From an uncultured Aquimarina sp. (GTDB lineage: Bacteria; Bacteroidota; Bacteroidia; Flavobacteriales; Flavobacteriaceae), in assembly GCA_947498785.1 (NCBI GenBank), contig CANMLS010000001.1, forward strand, positions 248,001 to 312,000: a DNA stretch of 64,000 nt. The letters are read 5' to 3'. Positions 52,523 through 63,786 of this stretch are shown here, in pieces. The notes beneath the pieces are model-generated. The model made no database searches and was not told the DNA's origin. It saw only the letters and a program-made list of their open reading frames with translations. Position numbers and translations under genes: made by a program. Numbering within the stretch: position 1 is the first letter of the stretch; the number at the start of each line of letters is the position of its first letter.

Positions 52523-53646
52523 ACTAAAGGCTCTCCATGAGTTTGTTTTATGATTTTTGGCACTATTGAAGGAACTGCATTGGCTACGGCATAAGATATT
52601 TGTTGTAAATTACCATTCAATAATATTTTTTGTAAAACTCTACTCATATATAACCTTTTAGAAAAAGTACTATTCCATTTTTGAATATACAACCCTTCTA
52701 TTTTTTTTCTTGATCGTACAATCGTCGTATGATGATTTTCTATTAACAGCTCACATAATAATTGCGCACTTTGGATAGCCATAGCCATACCATTACCACA
52801 TAATGGATGAATGAGTCCTGCGGCATCCCCTGTCATAAAAATATGGTTTTCTACAGGTTTTTTCTTATCAAAATTAATCTGGCTTATAGTAATTGGTTTA
52901 TCAAATAAAAGCTCTGCTGTATTAAAAAAAGTATCCAAATATGGATTTTGCCTCATGATTTTATTCTGAAAAGCATCAATGTTTTTATATTTTTTAAAAC
53001 TGTCATAGGTTACTAGATAGCAAACATTTACTTTTTGATCTTCTACCATAGAAAGTCCGCAATACCCTCCTCTAAAATTATGTAATGAAACGGTATCATC
53101 ATCAAAATCTGCTCTATAATGAGCTTTTACAGCTAACCATGGAGATTTTTTAAGAATAAAATCTCTTTTGAGTGTTTTGTCCAATGTTGTTCGTTTTCCA
53201 TGTGCTCCAATAACATAATTACTAGTATGTACAGCATTATTATTTGTTTTTATAAAAAAAATATCATTTTGATATTGCACATCTATGACTTCGTCATTTA
53301 ACAGCCTTACTCCTAATTCTTTTGCTTTTTCCCATAGGTAATAATCCAGAGTATATCTACTTATCCCAAAACCACCTAGTGGTAATGTACTTTGAATACA
53401 ATTACCTTTTTGAGTTGTTATAATAAAATTTGAAATGTTAACAGGCCGTATTTGTTCAAGATTTATATCTAAAAAATCTAAATACGGGAGTACTTCATTA
53501 GATATATATTCACCACATACTTTATGCTTGGGATACGTATCTTTTTCTATGAGCGTGACTAGTACACCAGCTTTAGCTAAATGAATAGCACTGGTTAATC
53601 CAGCTAGCCCACCACCAATGATTAGTACGTGTAAATTCTCATTCAT
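52516..53646 (-). CDS. NAD(P)/FAD-dependent oxidoreductase
   Basis: VLIIGGGLAGLTSAIHLAKAGVLVTLIEKD; FMTGDAAGLIHPLCGNGMAMA. Confidence 0.93.
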   Translation of the reverse strand: MNENLHVLIIGGGLAGLTSAIHLAKAGVLVTLIEKDTYPKHKVCGEYISNEVLPYLDFLDINLEQIRPVNISNFIITTQKGNCIQSTLPLGGFGISRYTLDYYLWEKAKELGVRLLNDEVIDVQYQNDIFFIKTNNNAVHTSNYVIGAHGKRTTLDKTLKRDFILKKSPWLAVKAHYRADFDDDTVSLHNFRGGYCGLSMVEDQKVNVCYLVTYDSFKKYKNIDAFQNKIMRQNPYLDTFFNTAELLFDKPITISQINFDKKKPVENHIFMTGDAAGLIHPLCGNGMAMAIQSAQLLCELLIENHHTTIVRSRKKIEGLYIQKWNSTFSKRLYMSRVLQKILLNGNLQQISYAVANAVPSIVPKIIKQTHGEPLVC

Positions 53647-53675
53647 TTATTGAATATACATAAATTTTGAGCATA

Positions 53676-53707
53676 AAAAAATCCCGACCAAAATAGTCGA
53701 GATTTTT
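53676..53707 (-). terminator. Rho-independent-type hairpin after the OmpA gene
   Basis: Minus strand AAAAATCTCGACTATTTTGGTCGGGATTTTTTT. Confidence 0.6.
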
Positions 53708-53727
53708 AACGATTTCTTACAAATAAA

Positions 53728-54420
53728 TTATTGTTTAACTTCGTTTTGTGCATCTCTCTTCATTTTTTCATTAGCCACAATTCCAAGTTCAACTCTTCTA
53801 TTCTTAGCTCTTCCCTCGGCAGTACCATTATCATATTTTGGAAGCGTTTCTCCATGAGCATAGGTTGTTAAACGACTTTTGCTTATTCCTTGAGACACCA
53901 AATAATTGGTCACAGCATTTGCTCGTTTTTGAGATAATGACATATTATAACTATCATCACCTGTACTATCAGTATGCCCTTCTACAATAATATTAGTATC
54001 AGGATATTCTTTAAAAATACCAGCTAATTTATTAAGGTTTGCTTTAGATTTAGCATTAATAGTTGACTGATTAGTTGCGAAATAAACTCCACTATTCTCA
54101 TCAAAAACTACATCAATACCTTCTCCAACACGTGTGACTTCTGCACCTGGTATTTCTGATTCGATTTTCTGAGCTTGTTTATCCATTTTTTTACCAATAA
54201 CACCACCAGCAACACCACCAACTACACCTCCAATAACGGCACCAAGGGCAGAATTTTTCTTTTTTACATTGTTTCCGATAATACCTCCGAGAACAGCTCC
54301 AGCTGCAGTACCAATTACCGCACCCCTCTGTGTATTGTTTGAGTTTTTAACCGCTTCACAACTTGTCAAAAACGCAACTGTCATTAAGGCAACTCCTATT
54401 TTTTTTAGATTTGTCTTCAT
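53728..54420 (-). CDS. OmpA-family protein with glycine-zipper region
   Basis: GAVIGTAAGAVLGGIIGNN...IIVEGHTDSTGDDSYNMSLSQKRANAVTNYL. Confidence 0.95.
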   Translation of the reverse strand: MKTNLKKIGVALMTVAFLTSCEAVKNSNNTQRGAVIGTAAGAVLGGIIGNNVKKKNSALGAVIGGVVGGVAGGVIGKKMDKQAQKIESEIPGAEVTRVGEGIDVVFDENSGVYFATNQSTINAKSKANLNKLAGIFKEYPDTNIIVEGHTDSTGDDSYNMSLSQKRANAVTNYLVSQGISKSRLTTYAHGETLPKYDNGTAEGRAKNRRVELGIVANEKMKRDAQNEVKQ

Positions 54421-54438
54421 TTTATGTAAAGATTTGAT

Positions 54439-54918
54439 TTATTGTATTTTATTAAAATTCATAGTAATCACAAATGGCTTTCCTTCTAAACTCACTGTCA
54501 TAGCCCATGTCATTGTAGCGTCATCAAGATGTTGTAAAAGCATCCTGTAACCAGCGTTATTATTGGTGCTTTTTTTCTTTTCGTTTATCGGTTTAAACAA
54601 AAAGCTATAATCTCCATTTCCTTCTGGTTTAGGAATTGTAAATCTAAAATTTCTTGCTCCTGTAGAAACACAACTACTCTGATTTACTTCATATTTCCCC
54701 GTATTATTATTAGGTATAAATTTCCAAACACTTCCTGTAAAGCATTCGGCTGAAGCGTCATTATAAAGGTTAACATCAAATATACCAGAACGATCATAGG
54801 ATATTTTATCTAGTGACCATTCTCCTTTAAGTGTTTTTTTTGCTGCAATAACAGTCTGTTGAGTGGTATTACAAGAAGCTAGTATTACTACTACCAGCAT
54901 TAACATGAGTTTTTTCAT
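54439..54918 (-). CDS. Lipocalin-like lipoprotein
   Basis: MKKLMLMLVVVILASCNTTQQT; LKGEWSLDKISYDRSGIF. Confidence 0.75.
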   Translation of the reverse strand: MKKLMLMLVVVILASCNTTQQTVIAAKKTLKGEWSLDKISYDRSGIFDVNLYNDASAECFTGSVWKFIPNNNTGKYEVNQSSCVSTGARNFRFTIPKPEGNGDYSFLFKPINEKKKSTNNNAGYRMLLQHLDDATMTWAMTVSLEGKPFVITMNFNKIQ

Positions 54919-55102
54919 TATTGTGGGTTTTATTATATAAAAGTAGCTAATAACGTTAACGTTTCCAATATTATTATATTTCAAAATTAAACTTATAATA
55001 TACGAAATAATAAGTAGTTAAAATTGGATGAAATACATAAAAAAAGGATGAAAATATTTCACTTATCTGTGATCCACATATCAAATCTTAAGTTAAGTAA
55101 TA

Positions 55103-56440
55103 TCATGGATTTTTTCTGGGCACTCTAAATAATAAGATAAGACCAACGACAAAAAATAAGATCAAGAATAGTATAGAATAACGTACACTTCCTGTTACTT
55201 GAGCTATAATTCCGTATGAGAACATTCCTATTACAATACCTATTTTTTCAGATACATCATAAAAACTAAAGTAAGAAGCTGTATCTACGGCATTTTCTGG
55301 TAAGAATTTTGAATATGTAGATCTCGATAAAGCTTGAATTCCTCCCATAACTAAGCCAACGATCGCCGCTGTAATATAAAACTGCATTGGTGTGGTGATA
55401 GTATATGCAAATACACAAATCCCAATCCATATAAAATTAATTACAATCAATGTATTTATATTTCCAAATTTAGAAGAAGCTTTAGAAGTAAGATAAGCTC
55501 CAAACACAGCAACTAATTGAATCAGTAAAATACTAATAATCAAACCTGTGGTAGCATTTTGCTCTCCCCAGTCCAATTCTTCTATACCAAAATAGGTTGC
55601 AATAAGCATAATGGTCTGCACAGCCATACTATACACAAAGAATGCGCTTAGATATCGACGTAGCCTTATATCACTCTTAAGCGCTTTCCATATTATCTTT
55701 AACTCTTTAAAGCCATTAAAAACTACAGCTTTGGTTAACACATCTTTCTTATTTCCTTTTGGAAGATAATAATAGGTGTATTGACTAAATCCAATCCACC
55801 AAATACCTACCATGGCAAAGGAAATTTTCATGGGCATCCATTCGTTTTTAAAACCAAACCAGTCAAATTTCATTATCATAATTAAATTTATGATTAACAA
55901 AATAACACTTCCAATATATCCCAGAGAATACCCTTTGGCACTTATAGCATCTTGTTGTTCGGGAAAAGCAATATCTGGTAAATAGGAATTATAAAATACT
56001 AAGCTTGACCAGAATCCTATTAAAGCCAGAAAGTAACATAACAACCCGAACCATAAATAATCTGGAGCTTCATTAAGATTAAGATCAAAAAAGAAAAGGC
56101 CTATACAAGATAATGCTCCTAAATAACAAAAGAATTTTAAAAAGTTCTTCTTATTCCCCACATAGTCTGCTATACCAGAGAGTAACGGGCTTATAAAAGA
56201 AACTACTAAAAAAGCTAAGGCAGTCACATAACTTATTAGGGAATCGTTATTAAAGTCAAATCCTAAAAATCTTACTGTATCATTTGTGATAACACCATTA
56301 ACTTTTGTTATGGTCAATGCTCCCCAGAAAATTGGAAAAACTGCAGAAGAAATGGTTAGATTATATACAGAATTAGCCCAATCATAAAAAGCCCAGGCAT
56401 TCAAAAGTTTCTTATGTCCTTTAGGTAGTATTTTACTCAT
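55103..56440 (-). CDS. MFS transporter, UMF1/Atg22-like
   Basis: NAWAFYDWANSVYNLTISSAVFPIFW; GLVMGGIQALSRSTYSKFLP. Confidence 0.9.
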   Translation of the reverse strand: MSKILPKGHKKLLNAWAFYDWANSVYNLTISSAVFPIFWGALTITKVNGVITNDTVRFLGFDFNNDSLISYVTALAFLVVSFISPLLSGIADYVGNKKNFLKFFCYLGALSCIGLFFFDLNLNEAPDYLWFGLLCYFLALIGFWSSLVFYNSYLPDIAFPEQQDAISAKGYSLGYIGSVILLIINLIMIMKFDWFGFKNEWMPMKISFAMVGIWWIGFSQYTYYYLPKGNKKDVLTKAVVFNGFKELKIIWKALKSDIRLRRYLSAFFVYSMAVQTIMLIATYFGIEELDWGEQNATTGLIISILLIQLVAVFGAYLTSKASSKFGNINTLIVINFIWIGICVFAYTITTPMQFYITAAIVGLVMGGIQALSRSTYSKFLPENAVDTASYFSFYDVSEKIGIVIGMFSYGIIAQVTGSVRYSILFLILFFVVGLILLFRVPRKNP

Positions 56441-56526
56441 GTAAGTAGTGTGAAATTAAAAATATAAATCCTGTAAGATATTGTAAAATATCCTGCAAGA
56501 ATTGAGATTGATGAAACTAAACTAAA

Positions 56527-56556
56527 AAGCTGCTCTGATTTTTCTCAGAACAGCTT
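56527..56556 (-). terminator. Hairpin terminator after the M48 peptidase gene
   Basis: AAGCTGcTCTGA/TCAGAaCAGCTT stem; minus-strand 3' TTTTTAGTTT. Confidence 0.55.
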
Positions 56557-56598
56557 CTAAAATAAGTATAATCTTTTTAAGAATATAAACTTTACAAA

Positions 56599-57417
56599 TT
56601 ATTTAAAGGTTGTAACTCCAAATTTCTTTGCTTCAGCTTTTGCTCCTGGAGCCCATGCTGTAAGATTTGCTATACGCGTATCGCTTGATGGATGAGTACT
56701 CATAAACTCTGGCGGTGCTTGACCACCACTATTTGCTTTCATACGTTTCCATAATTCAGCGGCTTCAGTGGGGTTATATCCAGCAATTGCCATTAATAAT
56801 ATTCCTATTTCATCTGCTTCTGTTTCATGACTTCTACTAAAGGGTAGCATAACTCCAAATTGAGAGCCAAGTCCGAATGCTGTTCCTACAATTTGTTGTG
56901 TCTGTTCATTTTTACCACTTACCGCAACGGCTGTTGCTGCTCCTGCTACTTGTTGAATCTGTCCCGCACTCATTCGTTGTTGACCATGATTAGCAAGTGC
57001 ATGTGCAACTTCATGCCCCATAATAGCTGCAATTCCAGTTTCATTTTTTGCTATTGGTAAAATCCCTGTATAGAAAACAATCTTTCCCCCTGGCATGCAC
57101 CATGCATTTACTGTTTTATCATCAACAAGATTATATTCCCATTTATAGTCCTTAAGATAACCTGCATACCCTCTTGCATTTAAGTATCTTTCTGAAGCCT
57201 TAGCTATTTTCTGACCTACTCGTTTAATCATTTCTGCATCAGAAGTTCCTTTTACAACCTTATTTTCTCCAAGAAATTGGTTATACTGCTGAAAAGCCAT
57301 TGGCAATATTTGTGAATTTGGTACTAATGCTAATGTTTTTTTACCAGTAAACGGATTCGTTCCACAAGATATAATTAATAAGATTGCTAATGACCCTAAA
57401 ATTTTTCTAATTTTCAT
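56599..57417 (-). CDS. M48 family metallopeptidase lipoprotein
   Basis: AAIMGHEVAHALANHGQQRMS (HExxH), SRSHETEADEIGILLMAIAGYNP. Start at internal Met. Confidence 0.93.
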   Translation of the reverse strand: MKIRKILGSLAILLIISCGTNPFTGKKTLALVPNSQILPMAFQQYNQFLGENKVVKGTSDAEMIKRVGQKIAKASERYLNARGYAGYLKDYKWEYNLVDDKTVNAWCMPGGKIVFYTGILPIAKNETGIAAIMGHEVAHALANHGQQRMSAGQIQQVAGAATAVAVSGKNEQTQQIVGTAFGLGSQFGVMLPFSRSHETEADEIGILLMAIAGYNPTEAAELWKRMKANSGGQAPPEFMSTHPSSDTRIANLTAWAPGAKAEAKKFGVTTFK

Positions 57418-58005
57418 GATAGATATACTATAATAATTATTTTGTAAGTTAAAAATAATCAAAAATCTTGGTTAATATAATTCATTTGACCTTTTTGTAT
57501 CACCTTTTTTTCGATGAAAGTATAATTTTATCGATGATAAGCTTTTTAAATTCAATTATTATTATGAAAAGAGATTCCTTTTTGTTTTAGGATGTTATTC
57601 CATTTTAAGAAATAATAAATATTTTTATAAGTATGCATAGTAATGAAATATGGAATCAATAATATTATTACCAAATACTTACAAAAAAAAATAATTACCC
57701 CAATATTACCTTATTCAAGAAACACTTACTTATTAGGATAAACAAATATTAGATAAAAAAGATGGGTTTAAACACTCGTATCTAATGCAGCATATGAGTT
57801 ACATTATCCAAAATTAATTATAATGCATCTTCTTTCTTTATAAAAACAAAACGTATTTACTAGAGTCTCTAAGTAAAGAAATACAGGTCTATCATCATCA
57901 GTTTTTTTGATGAAACAAGTATTATTTCAAAAGATGAAATTATCCTTCTTTTGATTCTATTGTTAAATCAAGAGCTTATCAAAACCTCCCTGAGTCTTTA
58001 AAACT

Positions 58006-60408
58006 TTAGGCAACAATATGAAGTTCTGTAAAATTCTTTGGAACGATTAATACATTCTTTTTTTTATCAAAGCTTATACTTTTTAAAGAAACCACTACAT
58101 TATCTATTTCTATTTCTTTAATCTTAAAAGGCAAACCAATTAATTCAAACTGCATCGTTTCATAATCGGTGACATAAGTACCATCCTTGTGTTGTTGAAT
58201 AATGATTTCATTTTCTTTACCTGTAAAAGAGAAACTTCTTAAGCTAAATCTTCCTTTGGCATAATCATAACCATCCTGAGCATCTTCATACACCTTAGAA
58301 ATTTCTTTATTTCCTAGCTTATAGTATACGTCAAGTTTTAGTTCTTCGATTTTCTTTTCTCCTACATATTGTTGAATTGGGTATCTTGGAATAATAGCTC
58401 CTTCTTTTACGAACAATGGTATAATATCTAAATCAGCATCTACCCATTGCTCCATTCCACCTTTTACATATTCTTTAGTCCAGTAATTATACCAGTTTCC
58501 TCTAGGAATATACATTCTTCTTCCTTTTGCGTTTGGTTCGAGTATAGGACATACCAAAATCTGATTTCCAAAAATAAATTCATCTGTTCTGTAATGTGTC
58601 TGTAAATCTTCCTGATCATAAAGAACTAATGATTTTAGCATTGGAATACCTGCTTCTGCATATTCCCAAAACATAGAATATAAATACGGTAGTAACTGAT
58701 ATCGTAGTTCAACATATTTTCTAGTTACGTCTACAACTTCATCTCCAAAAGTCCACGGTTCTTGATTACCATGATCTCCAGAAGAATGAGTACGACAAAA
58801 TGGGTGAAAAACCCCTAACTGAATCCATCTTGCATAGAGTTCACCTGTTGGGTGTTCTGCAAAGCCTCCAATATCACTACCTGTAAAAGACATTCCACTC
58901 ATGCTCATACGCTGAGCCTGAATATTAGCAATCCATAGATGTTCCCAAGTTGCGATATTATCTCCTGTCCAGGAAGATGTATAACGTTGTGCTCCAGAAT
59001 ATGCTGACCTGGTAATGATAAAAGGACGTTTTGGATATGCAAAACGCTTTACTCCCTCATATGTTGCTCTGGCCATCTGAGTTCCATATATATTATGTGC
59101 TTTTCTATGACTGCAATAATTACCATCATAACTATGACGCACATCATTGGGGAATGTTTTACCAGGAACTTCCATTACAGCAGGTTCATTCATATCATTC
59201 CAGACCCCTTTTACTCCAATCTCATCGATAATTTCTTTAAATAATCCTGCCCACCATTCTCTAACTTCTGGTTTTGTAAAGTCGGGGAAATAGCACTCTC
59301 CGGGCCATACTTTTCCTCTCATATAAGGGCCATCTGCTCTTTTACAGAAATAATCGTTCTCCATTGCTTCCTGATACACACTATATTCATCGTCAATCTT
59401 AATTCCGGGATCAATAATGACGACTGTTTTAAATCCATCTTCTGCCAGTTCGGCTACCATTCTTTTTGGATCAGGAAAATATTCTTTATTCCAAGTAAAA
59501 CATCTAAAACCTTCCATGTAATCAATATCCAAGTAAATGGCATCACACGGAATTTGAAGTTTTCTAAATTTACTTGTAATTTCTTTTACATTACTTTCTG
59601 GATAATAACTCCATTTACATTGATGATATCCCAATGCCCATAAAGGAGGTAATTCTGGTTTACCTGTAAGATCTGTATATCGGGTAACTACATCTTGCAT
59701 ATCTGGACCATAAAAGAAGTAATAATTCATTTCTCCTCCTTGTGCCCAAAAACTGGTTACATTACGTCTTTCTTGACAAAAATCAAAAAAAGTTCTAAAG
59801 GTGTTATCAAAAAAGATTCCATATGCTCTTTGTTCATGTAAACCTATATAGAAAGGAACACTCTTATATAAAGGGTCTTGATCTTTACCAAAAGCATATT
59901 GATCAGTCGCCCAATTCTCTACACGTTTTCCTTTTAGATTAAGATGCATTGGTTTATCACCCAAGCCATAGTAACATTCTCCTTGAGGAGCTGATTTACT
60001 CATTTTTACAATGTTACCACCAAATTCATAGCTTTGTTCCCAATGAAAACCCCAATCATCTTTACAGATTACATTTCCTTTCTTATCACAGATGGTAACA
60101 TGAATATTAGCTTTGGCAATTCTTATTTCAATTTTTGAAGTTATTATCGTATATACTTCATCTGTTTCTTCAACCTCAAGTATGCTATATCCTCTGGCTC
60201 CTGTTTCACTTATTGCATAGGAAAAATCTTTTTCAAAATTGCTATCGGTAGCATATCTAAATCGGATTACACTTCCTCGTAGAATCGTAATCTGTAGAAT
60301 TACACCATTTTCTGTAGTAAAATTTAATTTATCTACATTTTGTGAAAAGGAAATAATCTTCCCTGGAAACATATTTCCTTTTTGTTCGAGTTCTGTGCTA
60401 ACAATCAT
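58006..60408 (-). CDS. Glycoside hydrolase family 31 alpha-glucosidase
   Basis: LDIDYMEGFRCFTWN, GVWNDMNEPAVME nucleophile, FTGSDIGGF. Confidence 0.94.
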   Translation of the reverse strand: MIVSTELEQKGNMFPGKIISFSQNVDKLNFTTENGVILQITILRGSVIRFRYATDSNFEKDFSYAISETGARGYSILEVEETDEVYTIITSKIEIRIAKANIHVTICDKKGNVICKDDWGFHWEQSYEFGGNIVKMSKSAPQGECYYGLGDKPMHLNLKGKRVENWATDQYAFGKDQDPLYKSVPFYIGLHEQRAYGIFFDNTFRTFFDFCQERRNVTSFWAQGGEMNYYFFYGPDMQDVVTRYTDLTGKPELPPLWALGYHQCKWSYYPESNVKEITSKFRKLQIPCDAIYLDIDYMEGFRCFTWNKEYFPDPKRMVAELAEDGFKTVVIIDPGIKIDDEYSVYQEAMENDYFCKRADGPYMRGKVWPGECYFPDFTKPEVREWWAGLFKEIIDEIGVKGVWNDMNEPAVMEVPGKTFPNDVRHSYDGNYCSHRKAHNIYGTQMARATYEGVKRFAYPKRPFIITRSAYSGAQRYTSSWTGDNIATWEHLWIANIQAQRMSMSGMSFTGSDIGGFAEHPTGELYARWIQLGVFHPFCRTHSSGDHGNQEPWTFGDEVVDVTRKYVELRYQLLPYLYSMFWEYAEAGIPMLKSLVLYDQEDLQTHYRTDEFIFGNQILVCPILEPNAKGRRMYIPRGNWYNYWTKEYVKGGMEQWVDADLDIIPLFVKEGAIIPRYPIQQYVGEKKIEELKLDVYYKLGNKEISKVYEDAQDGYDYAKGRFSLRSFSFTGKENEIIIQQHKDGTYVTDYETMQFELIGLPFKIKEIEIDNVVVSLKSISFDKKKNVLIVPKNFTELHIVA

Positions 60409-60597
60409 ATGGATCTGTTTTTCATTAGATGTTGGAATTATAAAAGAACAACATCTAAGTTATATTTGGAATCATTTTTACTACTATTTATTAAGAAAAA
60501 ACTACGAAAACGTTTGAAGTATCTCTTAATTAACATTTGTTTGAAAATCAACATTTCAAAACTTATATATTAATACTTTTATCTATTCATATTTATA

Positions 60598-62511
60598 CTA
60601 TTTAATACTAAAAACAACAGCTCCCAACGGTGGGATAGTAATTTCTACAGAATATGGTCTATAGTGCCAATCTTTCTTTTGAATTACAAGTTTTTTCTTA
60701 TTAGAAATACCACTTCCTCCATATTTTACATTATCACTATTAAACATTTCTATTAGTTTTCCTTGCTTAGGCAATCCAATACGGTAATTAGTTCTTGGGA
60801 CTGGAGTAAAATTACAGGCAATGATAAGTGAATTTTCTTCTTTATTACCTTTTCGTATATATACAATAGCAGAATTATCATGATCATCATAACTGATCCA
60901 TTCAAAACCAGAAGCACTAAATTGTTGTTCGTATAATGCCGGAGTCTTTTTATATAAAATATTTAAATCTGTAATGATGTCTTTTACTCCTTTATGAAAA
61001 TCATACTGAAGCAAATGCCAATCCAAACTATTCTGAAAATCCCATTCATCGTGTTGCCCAAATTCTGCACCCATAAAAAGGAAATTAGTTCCTGGGTGAG
61101 TAAACATATAGGTGTATAATAATCTTAGATTAGCAAACCGTTGCCATTCATCACCTGGCATTCGACCAAGAATACTACGTTTACCATATACTACTTCATC
61201 ATGTGACAAAGGCAGCATAAAATTTTCGGTAAAAGCGTAAGTCATACTAAACGTAAGATCATTTTGATGATGTTTTCTATAGATAGGTTCTTTAGCAAAA
61301 TATTGCAATGTATCATGCATCCATCCCATCATCCATTTCATACCAAACCCTAATCCACCAAAATGTATCGGTTTAGAAACCATAGGGTAAGATGTTGATT
61401 CTTCGGCAATTGTCTGAACATCAGGAAAACTGCTATATATTTCAGTATTCAGTTCTTTCATAAATGCAATAGCAGCAAGGTTTTCTCTACCACCATATAT
61501 GTTAGGCTCCCATTCTCCTTCATTTCTTGAATAATCAAGAAAAAGCATAGAAGCTACTGCATCTACACGTAATCCATCAGCATGATATTGATCTAACCAA
61601 AAAATAGCATTACTAATAAGAAAACTTTTTACCTCATTACGTTCATAATTAAAAATCAAACTCTTCCAATCGGGATGATATCCTTTTCTTCTGTCTGGAT
61701 GTTCATATAGGCAAGTCCCATCAAAAAAACCAAGTCCGTGAGCATCTTCTGGAAAATGTGATGGTACCCAATCCAAAATAATTCCAATATCATTTTGGTG
61801 CAGTTTATCTACAAGTAATTTAAACTCTTCTGGGTAACCAAAACGTGCTGTAGGAGCAAAATACCCTGTAAGTTGATATCCCCAAGATGGATCATAAGGA
61901 TATTCCATAATAGGCATAAGTTCTACATGAGTAAACTGCATTTCTTTTACATAAGCTACTAATTCGTCAGATAATTCTGTATAAGAAAGAGAACGATTTT
62001 CTTCTATTCTTTTCTTCCAAGAGCCCAGATGTACTTCGTAAACAGAATAGGGAGCATCAATTGCATTATGTTTTTTACGTTTTTTCATCCACTTGGTATC
62101 CTTCCAAACATATTCATCATCCCATACCACTGAAGCTGTTTTGGGTGGGTGTTCACACCTTCTCGCATAAGGATCAGCTTTTTCAGTTATAATATTGTCA
62201 TGATTAGAATGAATTTTATACTTATAAATGTTTCCTTTTCCAACATCAGGTATAAAACCTTCCCATATACCTGATTTATCCCATCTTACATTAAGTTTAT
62301 GCACACTTTCGTCCCAAAAATTAAAATCGCCAATGACAGAAACATATTTTGCTGTTGGTGCCCAAACAGCAAAATATGTCCCTTCTACTCCATCTACTGT
62401 AGTAATATGGGATCCAAATTTTTCGTATAAACGATAATGATTACCTCCTTTAAAAAGGTTAATATCAAATTCTGAAAAAAAACTCAAAGAAGTTACTCTA
62501 CTCATATACAA
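60598..62511 (-). CDS. glgB: 1,4-alpha-glucan branching enzyme
   Basis: YFAVWAPTAKYVSVIGDFNFWD, LDWVPSHFP, DGLRVDAVASMLFLDYSR, LPLSHDEVVYGK. Confidence 0.95.
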   Translation of the reverse strand: MYMSRVTSLSFFSEFDINLFKGGNHYRLYEKFGSHITTVDGVEGTYFAVWAPTAKYVSVIGDFNFWDESVHKLNVRWDKSGIWEGFIPDVGKGNIYKYKIHSNHDNIITEKADPYARRCEHPPKTASVVWDDEYVWKDTKWMKKRKKHNAIDAPYSVYEVHLGSWKKRIEENRSLSYTELSDELVAYVKEMQFTHVELMPIMEYPYDPSWGYQLTGYFAPTARFGYPEEFKLLVDKLHQNDIGIILDWVPSHFPEDAHGLGFFDGTCLYEHPDRRKGYHPDWKSLIFNYERNEVKSFLISNAIFWLDQYHADGLRVDAVASMLFLDYSRNEGEWEPNIYGGRENLAAIAFMKELNTEIYSSFPDVQTIAEESTSYPMVSKPIHFGGLGFGMKWMMGWMHDTLQYFAKEPIYRKHHQNDLTFSMTYAFTENFMLPLSHDEVVYGKRSILGRMPGDEWQRFANLRLLYTYMFTHPGTNFLFMGAEFGQHDEWDFQNSLDWHLLQYDFHKGVKDIITDLNILYKKTPALYEQQFSASGFEWISYDDHDNSAIVYIRKGNKEENSLIIACNFTPVPRTNYRIGLPKQGKLIEMFNSDNVKYGGSGISNKKKLVIQKKDWHYRPYSVEITIPPLGAVVFSIK

Positions 62512-62514
62512 GTA

Positions 62515-63786
62515 TTATAATTTAAAATTATTAGGAATGACACAACGGCTTTTAATCACTACTACTCCGTCTTTTATTGCGTATGAGTCTTGTTCTGTAT
62601 TTTCTAAATGTGCCCCCCCTTCTATACTTACATCATTACCAATTCTGGCTCCTTTGTCTATTATAGTATTTTTAATATAACACCTATCACCTACTCCTAT
62701 AGGTGGTAATTCATTTTGTTTATCTTCTTCTAATTCATTTATATCCTGATATGAATTACTTCCTATCATATAGGTATCTTTTATAACGGTATCTTTTCCG
62801 ATTCTAGAACGAATGCCAATTACAGAACGTTCTATTTCTTTTGCGTTGATAATACAACCTTCTGCTATCATTGATCTATTAAGTAGAGTTCCCGAAATTT
62901 TTGAAGGAGGCAAAATACGAGGTCTTGTTAATACGGTACTGCTCTTATTAAATAAATCAAACTGAGGAATTTCATCTGTTAAATTAATATTGGCTTCAAA
63001 AAAAGCTGAAACATTTCCTATATCCGTCCAATATCCTTCATATTGATATGCTAATACTTTTTGCTTATCAATCGACTGCGGAATGATTTCCTTTCCAAAA
63101 TCAATAGTATCAGGGTTTGATAAAATATCAATTAATAATTGTTTATTAAAGATATAAATTCCCATTGAAGCAAGGTAATTTCTATTTTCTTTTTCCATTT
63201 CCTCACTTACTTCAGATTCCCATCCTGGTAACTTATCTGAGGCGGGTTTTTCGACAAAAGATGTAATAAAACTTTCATCATCTGTTTTAAGAATTCCAAA
63301 TTCTGTTGCCTCTTTTGCAACAACTGGTATTGTAGCTACAGAGATATCTGCTCCTTTATCAACATGAGAATCCAGCATTTCATTAAAATCCATCTGATAT
63401 AGTTGATCTCCCGAAAGGATTAGCGCATATTCGAATTCATGGTTTAACAAATGATGCATCGATTGCCTTACGGCATCAGCTGTTCCCTGATACCATGTTT
63501 TATTATCTGGAGTTTGCTCTGCCGCCAAAATATCAACAAAAGCATCACTAAAACTACTAAAAACATAAGTGTTCTTGATATGTCTGTTTAATGAAGCAGA
63601 ATTAAATTGGGTAAGCACAAACATCCTTTTTATATCACAATGGATACAATTTGAAATAGGAATATCAACTAATCTATATTTTCCTGCAATAGAAACTGCA
63701 GGTTTAGAACGTTGATCAGTAAGAGGAGATAATCGAGTGCCTTGGCCTCCGCCCAAAATAATAGCAAGAACTTTTTTGTTGATCAT
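62515..63786 (-). CDS. glgC: Glucose-1-phosphate adenylyltransferase
   Basis: AIILGGGQGTRLSPLTDQRSKPAVSIAGKYRLVDIPISNCI. Confidence 0.96.
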   Translation of the reverse strand: MINKKVLAIILGGGQGTRLSPLTDQRSKPAVSIAGKYRLVDIPISNCIHCDIKRMFVLTQFNSASLNRHIKNTYVFSSFSDAFVDILAAEQTPDNKTWYQGTADAVRQSMHHLLNHEFEYALILSGDQLYQMDFNEMLDSHVDKGADISVATIPVVAKEATEFGILKTDDESFITSFVEKPASDKLPGWESEVSEEMEKENRNYLASMGIYIFNKQLLIDILSNPDTIDFGKEIIPQSIDKQKVLAYQYEGYWTDIGNVSAFFEANINLTDEIPQFDLFNKSSTVLTRPRILPPSKISGTLLNRSMIAEGCIINAKEIERSVIGIRSRIGKDTVIKDTYMIGSNSYQDINELEEDKQNELPPIGVGDRCYIKNTIIDKGARIGNDVSIEGGAHLENTEQDSYAIKDGVVVIKSRCVIPNNFKL

